A stretch of 64,000 nucleotides of DNA from Paenibacillus sp. AN1007 (GCF_040702995.1 NZ_CP159992.1:769501-833500); one strand, 5' to 3'; shown: positions 19,816 to 29,825, numbered from the stretch's first letter. Notes: generated from the sequence alone by a model not told the origin. Program-made: numbers and translations.

Positions 19816-19847
19816 GCATCCGTTCGATGATGAACGGATGCTTTTTA
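19816..19847 (+). terminator. Terminator of the gal operon
   Basis: GCATCCGTTC and GAACGGATGC form a perfect 10-bp stem with a GATGAT loop, followed by TTTTT. Confidence 0.9.
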
Positions 19848-20002
19848 TGCCCGTTGTTATAATGCGATAAACTACGAGCTGCGTTGTAACAGATGCTGTC
19901 TTTTTAGACTTTTTCCCACTTGCGGGTCATGTATAATGGAGAAAAAGGATAGAATCTCCACAGATAAACAAAAAAACTACATATTGAAATGGGGACGATT
20001 TA

Positions 20003-20590
20003 GTGGAAAAGCAGCCGCTTAACCTTCCATTGATCTCGGATGCCAAGGAACTCAAAAGCATGGTAGGAGAATCGAGCGAACGCGTACGTAACAAAGTAAT
20101 CCCATTTGTTGATTCGCATGTTCAGAAGTTTATCGCTAAGTCACCTTTATTTTTCTTGTCCACTTCGGATCAGAATGGGAAATGTGATGTATCACCCCGC
20201 GGGGGAGACCCTGGATTCGTCCATGTAATGGACCCCTACAGACTGGTTTATCCTGAACGCCCAGGGAACCGCCGAATCGATTCCTTATTGAACATTTTAT
20301 CGGACCCGGGTGTAGGTATGCTGTTTGCAATTCCGGGATTAAACGAGGTGCTGCGCATTAACGGAACAGCATGTATCACGAAGGATGAAGAATTCATTGC
20401 AGGTATGAACTGGAGTGGTAAAACGATTGGAGCAGCCGTCATTGTGGAAGTGGAGGAATGTTTCATTCATTGTCCAAGGGCCTTCAGTCAAGCCGGGTTA
20501 TGGGATACTGAAACATGGGCAAACTCAGAAGATTTGCCATCCGTTAGCGAGCTGCTGCAGGCGCATCTTCAGATCAACGGGTTGAACTAA
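20003..20590 (+). CDS. PPOX-type FMN flavoprotein (MSMEG_1061-like)
   Basis: A 195-residue split-barrel flavoprotein of the pyridoxamine-5'-phosphate-oxidase superfamily. Characteristic segments are FFLSTSDQNGKCDVSPRGG, the FMN-binding PERPGNRRIDSLLNIL and a conserved LRINGTA. Members of this subgroup are annotated as FMN-dependent oxidoreductases; the physiological substrate is not known. The start is GTG with GGGGACG upstream. It stands alone and runs toward the alcohol dehydrogenase gene, which has its own promoter. Confidence 0.88.
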   Translation: MEKQPLNLPLISDAKELKSMVGESSERVRNKVIPFVDSHVQKFIAKSPLFFLSTSDQNGKCDVSPRGGDPGFVHVMDPYRLVYPERPGNRRIDSLLNILSDPGVGMLFAIPGLNEVLRINGTACITKDEEFIAGMNWSGKTIGAAVIVEVEECFIHCPRAFSQAGLWDTETWANSEDLPSVSELLQAHLQINGLN

Positions 20591-20607
20591 AGTGAGCGGC
20601 TATCGAT

Positions 20608-20636
20608 TTGTTTTTCGATAAAAGGGGTACTATAAT
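20608..20636 (+). promoter_or_regulatory. SigA-type promoter of the alcohol dehydrogenase gene
   Basis: TTGTTT, 17 bases, TATAAT; the -10 box is perfect. It lies 47 bases before the start codon. Confidence 0.6.
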
Positions 20637-20682
20637 TGAGGTTGCACTAAAAATTAAACTCCCTTGGAGGCGATTATAGATC

Positions 20683-21846
20683 ATGAGATCTTTTCAATTT
20701 TATAACCCAACCCGTCTGATCTTCGGTAAAGGCCAGCTGGAAGCACTGAAAACGGAAGTGCCGAAATACGGCAAACGGGTTCTGCTTGTATACGGCGGTG
20801 GAAGCATTAAACGCAGCGGACTGTATGAGCAAGTGCTCGGTTTGCTTCAGGAAATTGGAGCAGAAGTGACTGAGCTGGCAGGAGTTGAGCCTAATCCGCG
20901 TCTATCCACTGTACACAAAGGCGTAGACCTGTGTAAAACGAATGATATTGAGCTCATTCTAGCCGTTGGCGGCGGAAGTGTACTCGACTGTGCCAAAGCT
21001 ATTGCTGTTGGAGCTAAATATGATGGGGATATGTGGGACTTTGCGCAGCGTAAAGCCGCTGCACAAGATGCACTTCCGCTGGGCACCGTGCTGACCATGG
21101 CAGCTACCGGTTCAGAGATGAACTCGGGGTCCGTTATTACGAATCAGGAAACTCAAGAGAAGCTGGGCTGGGGAAGCGCATATTCCTTCCCTGCATTCTC
21201 CATTCTTGATCCTGTAAATACATACACGGTACCGAAGGACCAAACGGTATACGGTATGGTGGACATGATGTCTCACGTATTGGAGCATTATTTCCATCTC
21301 GACCCGAACACGCCTGTTCAGCTGGGTTTCTGTGAAACCATTTTACGCACCGTAATGGAAGCAGCCCCACGATTGGTGGAGGACTTGGAAAATTACGAAC
21401 TACGCGAAACGATTTTGTATTGTGGAACGATGGCGCTTAACGGTGTGCTGAACATGGGGCTGGCAGGAGACTGGGCAACCCATAACATTGAACACGCAGT
21501 GTCTGCGGTATATGATATCCCGCACGGCGGAGGACTTGCGATTCTGTTCCCACACTGGATGAGACATAACCTGGATGTGAAGGTAGATCGTTTCAAACGT
21601 CTCGCGATTAATGTGTTTGATGTGAACCCTGAGGGTAAATCAGACAGACAGATTGCCGAAGAAGGAATCGATGCGCTGAGCAAGTTCTGGACGTCCATTG
21701 GTGCACCGAACCGATTGGCCGATTATGATATCGATGACAGCCAGATTGAAGTTATGGCGGATAAAGCGATGCTGTTTGGACCTTTTGGTAACTTCAAAAA
21801 ACTGCAGCGTGAAGATGTAGTATCCATCTACAAAGCTTCTCTGTAA
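20683..21846 (+). CDS. Iron-containing alcohol dehydrogenase (butanol dehydrogenase type, YugJ-like)
   Basis: A 387-residue group III alcohol dehydrogenase, the length of B. subtilis YugJ. It has the NAD(P) loop [10 protein letters not shown] (97-106) and metal ligands Asp194 and His198 in DMMSHVLEH, with more histidines in [18 protein letters not shown]. It reduces aldehydes such as butanal or methylglyoxal-like compounds to alcohols in the cytosol; the exact substrate is open. The ribosome site is TTGGAGGCG, with its own promoter and a terminator. Confidence 0.93.
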   Translation: MRSFQFYNPTRLIFGKGQLEALKTEVPKYGKRVLLVYGGGSIKRSGLYEQVLGLLQEIGAEVTELAGVEPNPRLSTVHKGVDLCKTNDIELILAVGGGSVLDCAKAIAVGAKYDGDMWDFAQRKAAAQDALPLGTVLTMAATGSEMNSGSVITNQETQEKLGWGSAYSFPAFSILDPVNTYTVPKDQTVYGMVDMMSHVLEHYFHLDPNTPVQLGFCETILRTVMEAAPRLVEDLENYELRETILYCGTMALNGVLNMGLAGDWATHNIEHAVSAVYDIPHGGGLAILFPHWMRHNLDVKVDRFKRLAINVFDVNPEGKSDRQIAEEGIDALSKFWTSIGAPNRLADYDIDDSQIEVMADKAMLFGPFGNFKKLQREDVVSIYKASL

Positions 21847-21894
21847 GTGGGAGCTGAAATGCTCGCCTGTTTAAATACGTTTAAAATAGCAGTA

Positions 21895-21931
21895 AAAAAA
21901 CGCAAGCTTCTATCTGGAGGCTTGCGTTTTT
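21895..21931. terminator. Intrinsic terminator after the alcohol dehydrogenase gene
   Basis: AACGCAAGC and GCTTGCGTT pair around a 12-base loop, flanked by A7 on the left and T5 on the right, so it may work on both strands. Confidence 0.9.
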
Positions 21932-22032
21932 GTGCTGCTCTGAATACGCGCGAGAGAGGGAAATGGAGCATTCGTTAAGATTGTCATGATAATACCCATT
22001 AGCGGCTTCTGAATACAGCTTAGGAAAGATTT

Positions 22033-22058
22033 TGAAACATTTTGCCTGGAAGTACGTA
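22033..22058 (+). promoter_or_regulatory. SigW-type ECF promoter of yuaF-floT
   Basis: TGAAAC, 16 bases, CGTA: an exact match to the Bacillus SigW consensus. It lies 62 bases before the yuaF start. In B. subtilis the yuaFGI operon belongs to the SigW envelope-stress regulon, which supports the call. Confidence 0.82.
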
Positions 22059-22119
22059 TTTATTTACATGTGGAATGCACAGTTGGGAGAACACGCAGCG
22101 CAGAGAGGAGGAAGAGGGG

Positions 22120-22656
22120 ATGGAAGCAATTTATTGGGGATGTCTCATCGGAGGCGCCGTTTTTGCTATTGTAAGCCTTGTACTGGGTGATTTGATTGAC
22201 GGGCTGCTGGATGGTGCCTTTGAAATGCCTGGTGTTGATTTTTTCAAACCTGTTGTACTTGCAGGGTCCATTACTGCTTTTGGCGGTGCAGGTATTCTGC
22301 TAACGCGGTACAGCTCACTCAGTGTGATGTCGAATCTAATCTTATCCCTATTGATCGGTATCGCTGCAGCCATGCTGGTATTCTTCGCATACATTAAACC
22401 GATGCGTAACAGTGACGTATCCATTGGTTTCTCGATGAAGGAGTTGTCGGGAAAAATCGGAGAGATCACGATTCCGGTACCTGCGAACGGATTTGGTGAA
22501 GTGATGATTCGTTTTGCATCCGGTAACACCATTCAGACCGCATCCAGCTTTGAACAGCTCCCCATTGCGGCGGGAGCACGAGTGGTTGTCATTGATGTGG
22601 TGGATGGCGTGCTCCGTGTATCCGAATGGGAGAAAGATGTACTTAAGGAAGTGTAA
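22120..22656 (+). CDS. yuaF: NfeD-type membrane protein partner of flotillin
   Basis: A 178-residue protein with three hydrophobic segments (about 3-25, 45-65 and 72-95) and a C-terminal OB-fold-like domain (about 105-178). This is the short NfeD1b layout of B. subtilis YuaF (174 residues). It sits in the membrane with flotillin and affects membrane fluidity and stress resistance. The start at 22120 has a strong GAGGAGGAAGAGGGG site; the frame runs 26 codons further upstream without support. The flotillin gene follows 84 bases later. Confidence 0.9.
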   Translation: MEAIYWGCLIGGAVFAIVSLVLGDLIDGLLDGAFEMPGVDFFKPVVLAGSITAFGGAGILLTRYSSLSVMSNLILSLLIGIAAAMLVFFAYIKPMRNSDVSIGFSMKELSGKIGEITIPVPANGFGEVMIRFASGNTIQTASSFEQLPIAAGARVVVIDVVDGVLRVSEWEKDVLKEV

Positions 22657-22740
22657 AGGTCAGCAGGTTTAGTTATACGATTATGGATCGCTGACAATCT
22701 AAGAGATTCAAGTACTTACGAGATAAGGGGAGAGATGTGA

Positions 22741-24297
22741 ATGACAGCTAATTTGGATTGGGATGTATTGTTGATACCTATCGTGGTTGTGGGTGTTATT
22801 TTGATTTTGGGATTGGCATTCTGGGCGAGATACAAGACGGTTGGTCCGGATGAAGCCATGATTGTGACAGGTTCATTTCTGGGAAGCAAAAATATTTCAG
22901 AAGATGAATCAGGTCGTAAAATTAAAATCGTGCGCGGCGGCGGTGCGTTTATTCTGCCCGTGTTCCAGCAGTCCGAATTTATTTCGTTACTGTCACACAA
23001 GCTGGATGTATCTACACCGGAAGTGTACACCGAACAGGGTGTTCCGGTTATTGCAGACGGTGTGGCAATCATCAAGGTTGGAAGCGCTGTAGAGGACGTT
23101 GCCACAGCTGCTGAGCAATTTATCGGTAAACCGGTAGATTCACTGAGAGGTGAAGCACAGGAAGTGCTGGAGGGGCATTTACGGGCCATCCTGGGTACGA
23201 TGACGGTGGAAGAGGTATACCGGAACAGAGATCGTTTTGCACAAGAGGTGCAGGGCGTGGCAGCCCGGGATCTGAAAAAGATGGGTCTGCAGATTGTTTC
23301 CTTCACCATCAAGGATGTTCGCGACAAGCAGGGGTATCTGGATGCGCTCGGTAAACCGAGAATCGCAGCTGTAAAGCGGGATGCCGAGATTGCCGAAGCA
23401 GAAGCAATGCGGGATGCTCGAATTCAGAAGGCAAACGCAGAGGAACAAGGACAGAAAGCCGAATTGCTGCGTGACACCAACATTGCTGAAGCAGCCAAAG
23501 AGAAAGAATTGAAAGTAGCAGCCTTTAAACGTGATCAGGATACTGCCAAGGCGGAAGCCGATCAGGCGTATCATATCCATGAAGCACGTGCGAGACAAAC
23601 AGTTGTTGAAGAGCAGATGAAAGTTGAACTCGTACGTAAAGAGCGTGAGATCGACCTGCAGGAAAAAGAGATTACGGTTCGTGAGAAACAATATGACGCA
23701 GAAGTGAAGAAAAAAGCGGAAGCGGATCGTTATGCCGTTGAGCAGGCTGCGGAAGCAGACAAAGCAAAACGGATGCGTGAAGCCGATGCAGTTCAGTACT
23801 CTATCGAGACCCAGGCCAAAGCAACAGCCGAGCAAAAGCGGCTTGAAGGTCAGGCCATGGCGGATGCAGAACGGGCCAAAGGTACAGCCGATGCAGAAGT
23901 TATTCGTCTGCGCGGTCTTGCAGAAGCGGAAGCCAAGGAAAAATTGGCTGAGGCGTTCCAGAAGTTTGGCGAAGCTGCAGTACTCGATATCATCGTCAAA
24001 ATGCTGCCTGAGCTGGCTGGTAAAATTGCTGAGCCAATTTCCTCCATTGACAAGTTGACGGTGGTTGATACAGGTAAAGGTGAAGGGGCTGCACGTGTCA
24101 GCAACTATGTAACGGAACTGATGTCGACGGCACCTGAAATGCTGAAAAGTGTATCCGGTATCGACGTGGAGCAGCTGATCAAAGGGCTGACCAAAACGAA
24201 AACACCTGCACCAGTGGCTGTCCATTCAACCGAACCTGTGAAAGCAGCTCCGTCAACGATCGACAGCATTGTGGAAAGAAGCGAAAGCAAAGAGTAA
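22741..24297 (+). CDS. floT: Flotillin
   Basis: A 518-residue SPFH protein (B. subtilis FloT/YuaG 509). It has one N-terminal membrane hairpin (about 10-28), the SPFH/PHB domain (about 30-200), and a long coiled coil rich in Glu-Ala (about 205-390, repeats such as EAEAMRDARIQKANAEEQGQ). A conserved C-terminal part (AFQKFGEAAVLDIIVKMLPELAGKIAEP) precedes a proline-rich tail. It scaffolds functional membrane microdomains together with NfeD proteins. It is the second gene of the SigW-type operon, and a terminator follows. Confidence 0.96.
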   Translation: MTANLDWDVLLIPIVVVGVILILGLAFWARYKTVGPDEAMIVTGSFLGSKNISEDESGRKIKIVRGGGAFILPVFQQSEFISLLSHKLDVSTPEVYTEQGVPVIADGVAIIKVGSAVEDVATAAEQFIGKPVDSLRGEAQEVLEGHLRAILGTMTVEEVYRNRDRFAQEVQGVAARDLKKMGLQIVSFTIKDVRDKQGYLDALGKPRIAAVKRDAEIAEAEAMRDARIQKANAEEQGQKAELLRDTNIAEAAKEKELKVAAFKRDQDTAKAEADQAYHIHEARARQTVVEEQMKVELVRKEREIDLQEKEITVREKQYDAEVKKKAEADRYAVEQAAEADKAKRMREADAVQYSIETQAKATAEQKRLEGQAMADAERAKGTADAEVIRLRGLAEAEAKEKLAEAFQKFGEAAVLDIIVKMLPELAGKIAEPISSIDKLTVVDTGKGEGAARVSNYVTELMSTAPEMLKSVSGIDVEQLIKGLTKTKTPAPVAVHSTEPVKAAPSTIDSIVERSESKE

Positions 24298-24365
24298 GGA
24301 ATGGCATTGTGTTCCAATGCTCGTCTATTGACCTTAAGGCGAATTTTTGTTACTTTTTAAGCGAG

Positions 24366-24402
24366 ACGTCCGGCGCGGTTTGCCCGCTCCGGATGTTTTT
24401 TG
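24366..24402 (+). terminator. Intrinsic terminator after floT
   Basis: ACGTCCGGCGCGG and CCGCTCCGGATGT pair with one mismatch and one G-U pair, then TTTTTT. Confidence 0.8.
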
Positions 24403-24460
24403 GTTTGTAACAAAGATGTGTGCAGCACATCCAAGATGGTGTGAAAAAAGAGGTGCAAAA

Positions 24461-25315
24461 ATGAGCAGCCTGCATGTAGATAAAGCGCTAAATAATAATG
24501 TAATTATTGCACAGCATCCTGAGCACGGCGAAGTTGTGGTGATCGGCAAGGGTATCGGCTTTAACCGGAAGCCGAGTGATGACATCCCACTGACCGCTGT
24601 GGAGAAGATGTTCATTTTGAAAAACCAGCAGGAACAGGAGCAGTATAAGCAGCTTCTTCCGCAGGTGGATGAAGCTTTAATCGAGATTATTAACGAAGTC
24701 ATCACGTATATCGCAGAGCGTACGGATGTTCCGCTCAATGAACATATTCATATTGCTTTAACGGATCATATTTCTTTTGCGTTGAAGCGCAAAGAGCAGG
24801 GCATTGTCATTCAGAATCCATTTTTATATGAAACAAGGGAAATTTACCCGGACGAATATCGGATGGGCGAATATGCGGTTCGCTTAATTAAGGAAAGGTT
24901 AGGCGTGGATCTGGGGCAGGATGAGATTGGTTTTGTTGCGCTGCATATTTACAGCGCGATGACGAACCAGAATATATCCCAAGTGCGCGAGCATTCGCAA
25001 TTAATTACGGACTTGGTAAATCTGGTTGCGGACCAGCTGGATTATTCTTTTGAAACGCAATCCTTGGACTACTCCCGTCTTTTAACTCATCTTCGGTTTG
25101 CCTTGGAGCGCATACGCCGGGGAGACAAGGTGGAAGAGCTTCATAAGCTGGATTCTCTGCTTAAATTGGAGTATCCCGAAATGTACTCGCTTGCATGGAA
25201 GCTGACCAAAGTGATGGAAAAACGGTTGAAATTACCCGTTTATCCGGCAGAGGTTGGTTATTTAACCATACATCTGCAGCGGCTGAACCAGCGGAAAGAA
25301 GAAGAGAATAAGTGA
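24461..25315 (+). CDS. glcT: Transcription antiterminator of ptsG, BglG/SacY family
   Basis: A 284-residue antiterminator (B. subtilis GlcT 288). The N-terminal RNA-binding CAT domain (about 1-60: ALNNNVIIA, VVVIGKGIGF) is followed by two PTS regulation domains (about 70-170 and 175-284) with conserved histidines such as in LNEHIHIALTDHISFA and EIGFVALHIYSA. When glucose is present it is not phosphorylated by the glucose EII, dimerises and binds the RAT RNA in the ptsG leader, preventing termination. ATG at 24461 has AAGAGGTG upstream. The target leader lies immediately downstream, which makes the specificity clear. Confidence 0.94.
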   Translation: MSSLHVDKALNNNVIIAQHPEHGEVVVIGKGIGFNRKPSDDIPLTAVEKMFILKNQQEQEQYKQLLPQVDEALIEIINEVITYIAERTDVPLNEHIHIALTDHISFALKRKEQGIVIQNPFLYETREIYPDEYRMGEYAVRLIKERLGVDLGQDEIGFVALHIYSAMTNQNISQVREHSQLITDLVNLVADQLDYSFETQSLDYSRLLTHLRFALERIRRGDKVEELHKLDSLLKLEYPEMYSLAWKLTKVMEKRLKLPVYPAEVGYLTIHLQRLNQRKEEENK

Positions 25316-25362
25316 AATCATATCAGAAATTTTAGCGAAATCACGTTTTTTTCTGTAAAGGC

Positions 25363-25391
25363 TTGCAATGCATCTGAAGTGGTGCTACAAT
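25363..25391 (+). promoter_or_regulatory. SigA promoter of ptsG
   Basis: TTGCAA, 17 bases, TACAAT. It sits 37 bases upstream of the RAT element, as expected for a leader-controlled transcript. Confidence 0.82.
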
Positions 25392-25427
25392 TGTGACCGT
25401 AATCAAGCAACTGAATAAACATAAGCG

Positions 25428-25460
25428 ACGTGTTACTGACTCGATCAGGCATGAGTTAAT
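25428..25460 (+). promoter_or_regulatory. RAT antiterminator element (GlcT target)
   Basis: ACGTGTTACTG followed by CGATCAGGCATGAGT closely matches the ribonucleic antiterminator of the B. subtilis ptsG leader as I know it. Its 3' half is the 5' arm of the leader terminator, so GlcT binding and termination exclude each other. Confidence 0.85.
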
Positions 25461-25545
25461 TAGAGTGTGATTGTTCTACCTTTTTAAGGGTATGCTATAC
25501 CCTGAGGTTGGCACAGTTCACTTTTATTAGTTCATGCCTTTTTTG
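25447..25545 (+). terminator. GlcT-controlled leader terminator of ptsG
   Basis: AGGCATGAGTTAAT (25447-25460) pairs over 14 bp with ATTAGTTCATGCCT (25526-25539), counting two G-U pairs, followed by a run of six T. The loop of 65 bases is unusually long for an intrinsic terminator but typical of the glucose leader. Confidence 0.82.
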
Positions 25546-25603
25546 TGTTCCCTTGCTTGCATCACGACATACAGACTCATTATGAAAGGAAGAATACGAC
25601 GCG

Positions 25604-27658
25604 ATGTTTAAAAAGCTTTTTGGTGTACTGCAAAGAGTAGGTAAAGCTCTCATGCTGCCTGTAGCGATCTTGCCAGCCGCAGGTTTGCTGCTCGGAATCG
25701 GTAACATGCTGGTAAATGAAGACTTCCTGCAATATGCAACTGCGCTCGACACCCCTTGGGTAAACTCGATTGCAACCATCATGATGAACGCAGGTCAGAT
25801 CGTATTTGATAATCTGGCATTGCTGTTTGCGGTCGGTGTAGCCGTCGGGCTCGCTGGCGGTGAAGGTGTAGCAGGTCTTGCAGCGATCATCGGTTATCTG
25901 GTCATGAACGTGACTTTGGGTTCCGCAGTAGGTGTCACACCTGCCATGATTGGCAAGGTGCCGGGTTATGCAAGTGTCCTGGGTATTCCTACATTAAGCA
26001 CAGGGGTGTTTGGAGGTATCATTATCGGTATCGCCGCAGCACTGTGTTATAATCGGTTCTTCAAAATTGAACTTCCGTCTTACCTTGGATTCTTCGCAGG
26101 TAAACGTTTTGTTCCGATTGTCACGTCAGTAGTCTCTCTTCTGTTAGGGCTGCTGCTTGTAGTCATCTGGCCGCCAATCCAGAACGGATTAAATACGGTT
26201 TCTCACTTCATGGTAGATACCAGCCCGACCTTGTCGGCCTTCATCTTCGGTGTCGTAGAGCGGTCACTGATTCCGTTCGGGCTGCATCACATTTTCTACT
26301 CCCCATTCTGGTTTGAGTTCGGTGAGTATGTGAACAAAGCCGGCGATGTGATTCGCGGAGACCAGAAGATTTTCTTCAGCCAGCTGCGTGATGGCGTTGC
26401 GTTGACTGCGGGAACGTTCCAAGTGGGTAAATTCCCGTTCATGATGTTCGGTTTGCCAGCAGCCGCACTTGCGATGTACCATGAAGCAAGACCTGAGCAT
26501 AAAAAATATGTGGCAGGTATCATGGGTTCAGCTGCACTGACATCGTTCCTGACAGGGATCACTGAACCACTTGAGTTCTCATTCTTGTTCGTAGCACCAA
26601 TCTTGTTTGCTGTACACTGTATCTTTGCAGGTTTGTCTTTCATGACTATGCAGCTGCTTGATGTTAAGATCGGGATGACCTTCTCCGGGGGCTTTATTGA
26701 CTTCCTGATCTTTGGTATCATTCCAAACCGCACGCCATGGTGGGACGTTATTATCGTCGGTCTGATCCTTGCCGTGATCTATTACTTCGGTTTCCGATTA
26801 ATTATCCGCAAGTTCAATCTCAAAACACCAGGACGTGAGGAAGCATCTGCGGAAACGGCATCCGGCGGTTCTTCAGGTTCCACGGACGATCTGCCTCACA
26901 ATATCCTTGAAGCCTTTGGCGGCAAGGAGAACATTAAACATCTGGATGCATGTATCACTCGTTTGCGGATTGAAGTCAATGAGAAATCCAATGTGCAGAA
27001 AGATCGTTTGAAACAATTGGGTGCATCTGGTGTGCTTGAAGTGGGTAATAATGTTCAAGCCATCTTCGGAACACGTTCCGATACGATCAAATCCCAAATG
27101 CAGGATATCATTGCAGGGCGTACGCCTGCACCGACTCCGGCTGCTGATGTTAAACCGACTCCTGAAGAGGAGAAAGCAGAAGGAGAACAAGGTGAACGCA
27201 TTGTGGCAGAGGATATCGTCATGCCAGTCAATGGTGAGCTGATGGATATTACGAACGTACCTGACCCAGTCTTCGCTGAAAAAATGACAGGTGACGGGTT
27301 CGCAATTCTGCCACATGACGGAACGATTACTTCCCCTGTGTATGGTAAAGTATTTAATGTATTTCCAAGCAAACATGCCGTAGGTATTATGTCAGACGGC
27401 GGCAAGGAAGTGCTTGTTCACATAGGAGTTAACACGGTGAAACTGAAAGGTCAAGGTTTCAACGTGCTGGTTCAGGAAGGTGACCTTGTATCTGCAGGCC
27501 AACCGATTATGGAAGTGGATCTGGAGTACGTGAAAGCAAACGCTCCGTCCATCATTTCTCCAGTGATTTTCACCAACCTGCCAGAAGGCTCCACCATCAC
27601 GCTGAAGAAGAGCGGCGTGCTCAAAGTTGGCGATCAGCCGATCATTGAGATAAAATAA
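25604..27658 (+). CDS. ptsG: PTS glucose permease EIICBA
   Basis: A 684-residue three-domain permease. The EIIC membrane domain is at about 1-405, EIIB at about 430-500 with phospho-Cys450 in DACITRLR, and EIIA at about 540-684 with phospho-His606 in LVHIGVNTV. It takes up and phosphorylates glucose using HPr and EI, whose genes follow directly. A Pro/Ala/Glu-rich linker joins B and A. The ribosome site is GAAAGGAAGAA. GlcT and its RAT target upstream identify glucose as substrate rather than N-acetylglucosamine. Confidence 0.96.
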   Translation: MFKKLFGVLQRVGKALMLPVAILPAAGLLLGIGNMLVNEDFLQYATALDTPWVNSIATIMMNAGQIVFDNLALLFAVGVAVGLAGGEGVAGLAAIIGYLVMNVTLGSAVGVTPAMIGKVPGYASVLGIPTLSTGVFGGIIIGIAAALCYNRFFKIELPSYLGFFAGKRFVPIVTSVVSLLLGLLLVVIWPPIQNGLNTVSHFMVDTSPTLSAFIFGVVERSLIPFGLHHIFYSPFWFEFGEYVNKAGDVIRGDQKIFFSQLRDGVALTAGTFQVGKFPFMMFGLPAAALAMYHEARPEHKKYVAGIMGSAALTSFLTGITEPLEFSFLFVAPILFAVHCIFAGLSFMTMQLLDVKIGMTFSGGFIDFLIFGIIPNRTPWWDVIIVGLILAVIYYFGFRLIIRKFNLKTPGREEASAETASGGSSGSTDDLPHNILEAFGGKENIKHLDACITRLRIEVNEKSNVQKDRLKQLGASGVLEVGNNVQAIFGTRSDTIKSQMQDIIAGRTPAPTPAADVKPTPEEEKAEGEQGERIVAEDIVMPVNGELMDITNVPDPVFAEKMTGDGFAILPHDGTITSPVYGKVFNVFPSKHAVGIMSDGGKEVLVHIGVNTVKLKGQGFNVLVQEGDLVSAGQPIMEVDLEYVKANAPSIISPVIFTNLPEGSTITLKKSGVLKVGDQPIIEIK

Positions 27659-27736
27659 GAACTGTTCCAAGCGATGGCAAGCAAGTGTAAAAATATGCAA
27701 TGCCTAAACCAAACTACTGAAAGCGAGATGATTGTA

Positions 27737-28012
27737 ATGCAACAAACATTCAGAATTACAGACGAAGATGGTATCCACGCACGTCCAGCGACAGCTTTGG
27801 TGAATACAGCAAACAAGTTCAAAGGTGCTGAATCCTTCGCAGAAGCTAACGGTAAAAAAGTAACATTGAAATCGATTCTGGGCGTTCTTTCCCTCGGTCT
27901 GGAGCAAGGTGACACGATCAGCATTATTGTTGAAGGTGAAGGCGAAGCAGAAGCACTTCAAGCTTTGACTGACGTTATGGTTAACGAAGGGTTGGGCGAA
28001 ATTAATGCTTAA
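27737..28012 (+). CDS. ptsH: Phosphocarrier protein HPr
   Basis: A 91-residue HPr with the EI phosphorylation site in GIHARPAT (His14 here, His15 in B. subtilis) and the regulatory Ser46 in LKSILGV, the target of HPr kinase and basis of CcpA-dependent catabolite repression. The ATG at 27737 gives the family length. An ATG three codons earlier has a ribosome-like GAAAGCGAG too close, so the start is slightly uncertain. The ptsI start overlaps the last 8 bases, indicating translational coupling. Confidence 0.95.
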   Translation: MQQTFRITDEDGIHARPATALVNTANKFKGAESFAEANGKKVTLKSILGVLSLGLEQGDTISIIVEGEGEAEALQALTDVMVNEGLGEINA

Positions 28013-29717
28013 TGTTTCCGGGATCGCGGCTTCGGCGGGTATTGCTATCGCCAAGGCGTTTATCTTGGAGCATCCTGACTACTCTGTAGAAAAACGCCAA
28101 ATCAACGACGTTGACGCAGAGATCGCCAAACTTGACTCAGCTCTGGGTAAATCCCGGGCTGAGCTTGAGGCGATCAAAGAGCGTACTTTACAAGAGCTTG
28201 GCGAGAAAAAAGCTGAAATTTTTGCCTCACACTTGCTCATTCTGGATGACCCGGAACTGATTGATCCGGTGAAATCAAAAATTGCCGATGAAATGGTGAA
28301 TGCAGAGTTTGCTCTGAATGAAACAGCTTCCCAATTTATCTCCATGTTCGAAAACATGAAGAGTGCATACCTGCAGGAACGTGCAGCGGATATGCGTGAC
28401 GTAACCAAGCGTGTGCTAAATCACTTGCTTGGCATCGACTTCATGAGCCCGGCTGAGATCAGTGAAGAAGTGATCGTGCTTGCGGAGGATTTAACACCTT
28501 CCGATACAGCTCAATTGAACCGTCAATATGTTAAAGGTTTTGCAACCAACATTGGTGGACGTACTTCTCACTCTGCCATCATGGCTCGTTCCCTTGAAAT
28601 TCCGGCTGTTGTCGGAACCAAGGACATTCTGGCTCAAGCGAAACAGGGTGACCTGATTATCGTTGATGGCCTGGATGGGCATGTTCTGGTTAACCCTACA
28701 GACGACGTCGTTGCTGAATACCGTGCCAAACAGGAACAGTATGATGCACAGCGTGCGGAATGGAGAAAACTGCGTGACGAACCAACCGTAACGGTAGACC
28801 ATGTTCATGTGGAACTGGCTGCAAACATTGGTACGCCGAACGATGTAACAGGGGTATTGGAGAATGGCGGCGAGGCTGTAGGCTTGTACCGTACCGAGTT
28901 CCTGTACATGGGCAGAGACAAGCTTCCTTCCGAAGACATTCAGTACAATGCTTATAAAGCCGTACTTGAAAAAATGGAAGGCAAACCGGTTGTTGTGCGT
29001 ACGCTCGACATCGGTGGAGACAAAGAGCTTCCTTATCTCGATCTGCCAAAAGAAATGAATCCATTCCTCGGCTTCCGCGCAGTTCGTCTGTGTCTGGACC
29101 GTCTGGATATTTTCCGTACACAGCTGCGTGCTTTACTGCGTGCAAGTGTACATGGAAACTTGCGTGTCATGTTCCCTATGATCGCAACACTGGGTGAATT
29201 CCGTGAAGCCAAAGCTGTCCTGCTCGAAGAGAAGGAAAAGCTTGTCGCTGAAGGGATTGCTGTTTCCGACAGCATTCAGCTCGGGATCATGGTCGAAATT
29301 CCTTCAACTGCTGTAATGGCGGATCAATTCGCCAAAGAAGTGGACTTCTTCAGTATCGGTACTAACGATCTGATCCAGTACACGATGGCTGCTGACCGGA
29401 TGAATGAGCGCGTATCTTATCTGTATCAGCCTTACAACCCAGCCATTTTGCGTTTGGTTAAAATGGTTATCGATGCAGCGCATCGTGAAGGTAAATGGGT
29501 TGGCATGTGCGGTGAGATGGCAGGAGACGAAACAGCAATTCCACTGCTGCTTGGTCTTGGACTGGATGAGTTCAGCATGAGCGCAACTTCCATTCTGCCA
29601 GCGCGCAGCCAGATCACCAAGCTGTCCCGTGCGGACATGCAGGAACTCGCTGCCAAAGCTTTGGAAATGCAAACCGCTGAACAAGTGGTTGAACTGGTTC
29701 AAAGCATTCAAGCGTAA
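28005..29717 (+). CDS. ptsI: PTS enzyme I
   Basis: A 570-residue phosphoenolpyruvate-protein phosphotransferase, full length. The phospho-His189 lies in [12 protein letters not shown], the PEP-binding signature is near [16 protein letters not shown], and the active-site Cys502 is in GMCGEMAGD. It starts the phosphate chain for all PTS sugars, here glucose (ptsG) and mannitol (mtlA/mtlF). It overlaps ptsH by 8 bases and ends the ptsG-ptsH-ptsI operon before a terminator. Confidence 0.97.
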   Translation: MLNVSGIAASAGIAIAKAFILEHPDYSVEKRQINDVDAEIAKLDSALGKSRAELEAIKERTLQELGEKKAEIFASHLLILDDPELIDPVKSKIADEMVNAEFALNETASQFISMFENMKSAYLQERAADMRDVTKRVLNHLLGIDFMSPAEISEEVIVLAEDLTPSDTAQLNRQYVKGFATNIGGRTSHSAIMARSLEIPAVVGTKDILAQAKQGDLIIVDGLDGHVLVNPTDDVVAEYRAKQEQYDAQRAEWRKLRDEPTVTVDHVHVELAANIGTPNDVTGVLENGGEAVGLYRTEFLYMGRDKLPSEDIQYNAYKAVLEKMEGKPVVVRTLDIGGDKELPYLDLPKEMNPFLGFRAVRLCLDRLDIFRTQLRALLRASVHGNLRVMFPMIATLGEFREAKAVLLEEKEKLVAEGIAVSDSIQLGIMVEIPSTAVMADQFAKEVDFFSIGTNDLIQYTMAADRMNERVSYLYQPYNPAILRLVKMVIDAAHREGKWVGMCGEMAGDETAIPLLLGLGLDEFSMSATSILPARSQITKLSRADMQELAAKALEMQTAEQVVELVQSIQA

Positions 29718-29788
29718 TTTTGCCGGAGTTTCCTCCGGATTTAAGGTCTTCTTTTTCCGATAAAGGGCTGCTTCCATGCAGCAGTATT

Positions 29789-29825
29789 GCCGGTTTCCAC
29801 GAGTAGTGGGGGCCGGCTTTTTTTG
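29789..29825 (+). terminator. Terminator of ptsGHI
   Basis: GCCGGTTTCCAC and GTGGGGGCCGGC pair (three G-U pairs in the middle) around GAGTA, followed by T7. Confidence 0.85.

Noticed and set aside
22042..22119. Upstream extension of yuaF
   Set aside because: The extra 26 codons cover the region right after the SigW-type promoter and have no ribosome site; the strong site belongs to ATG 22120.
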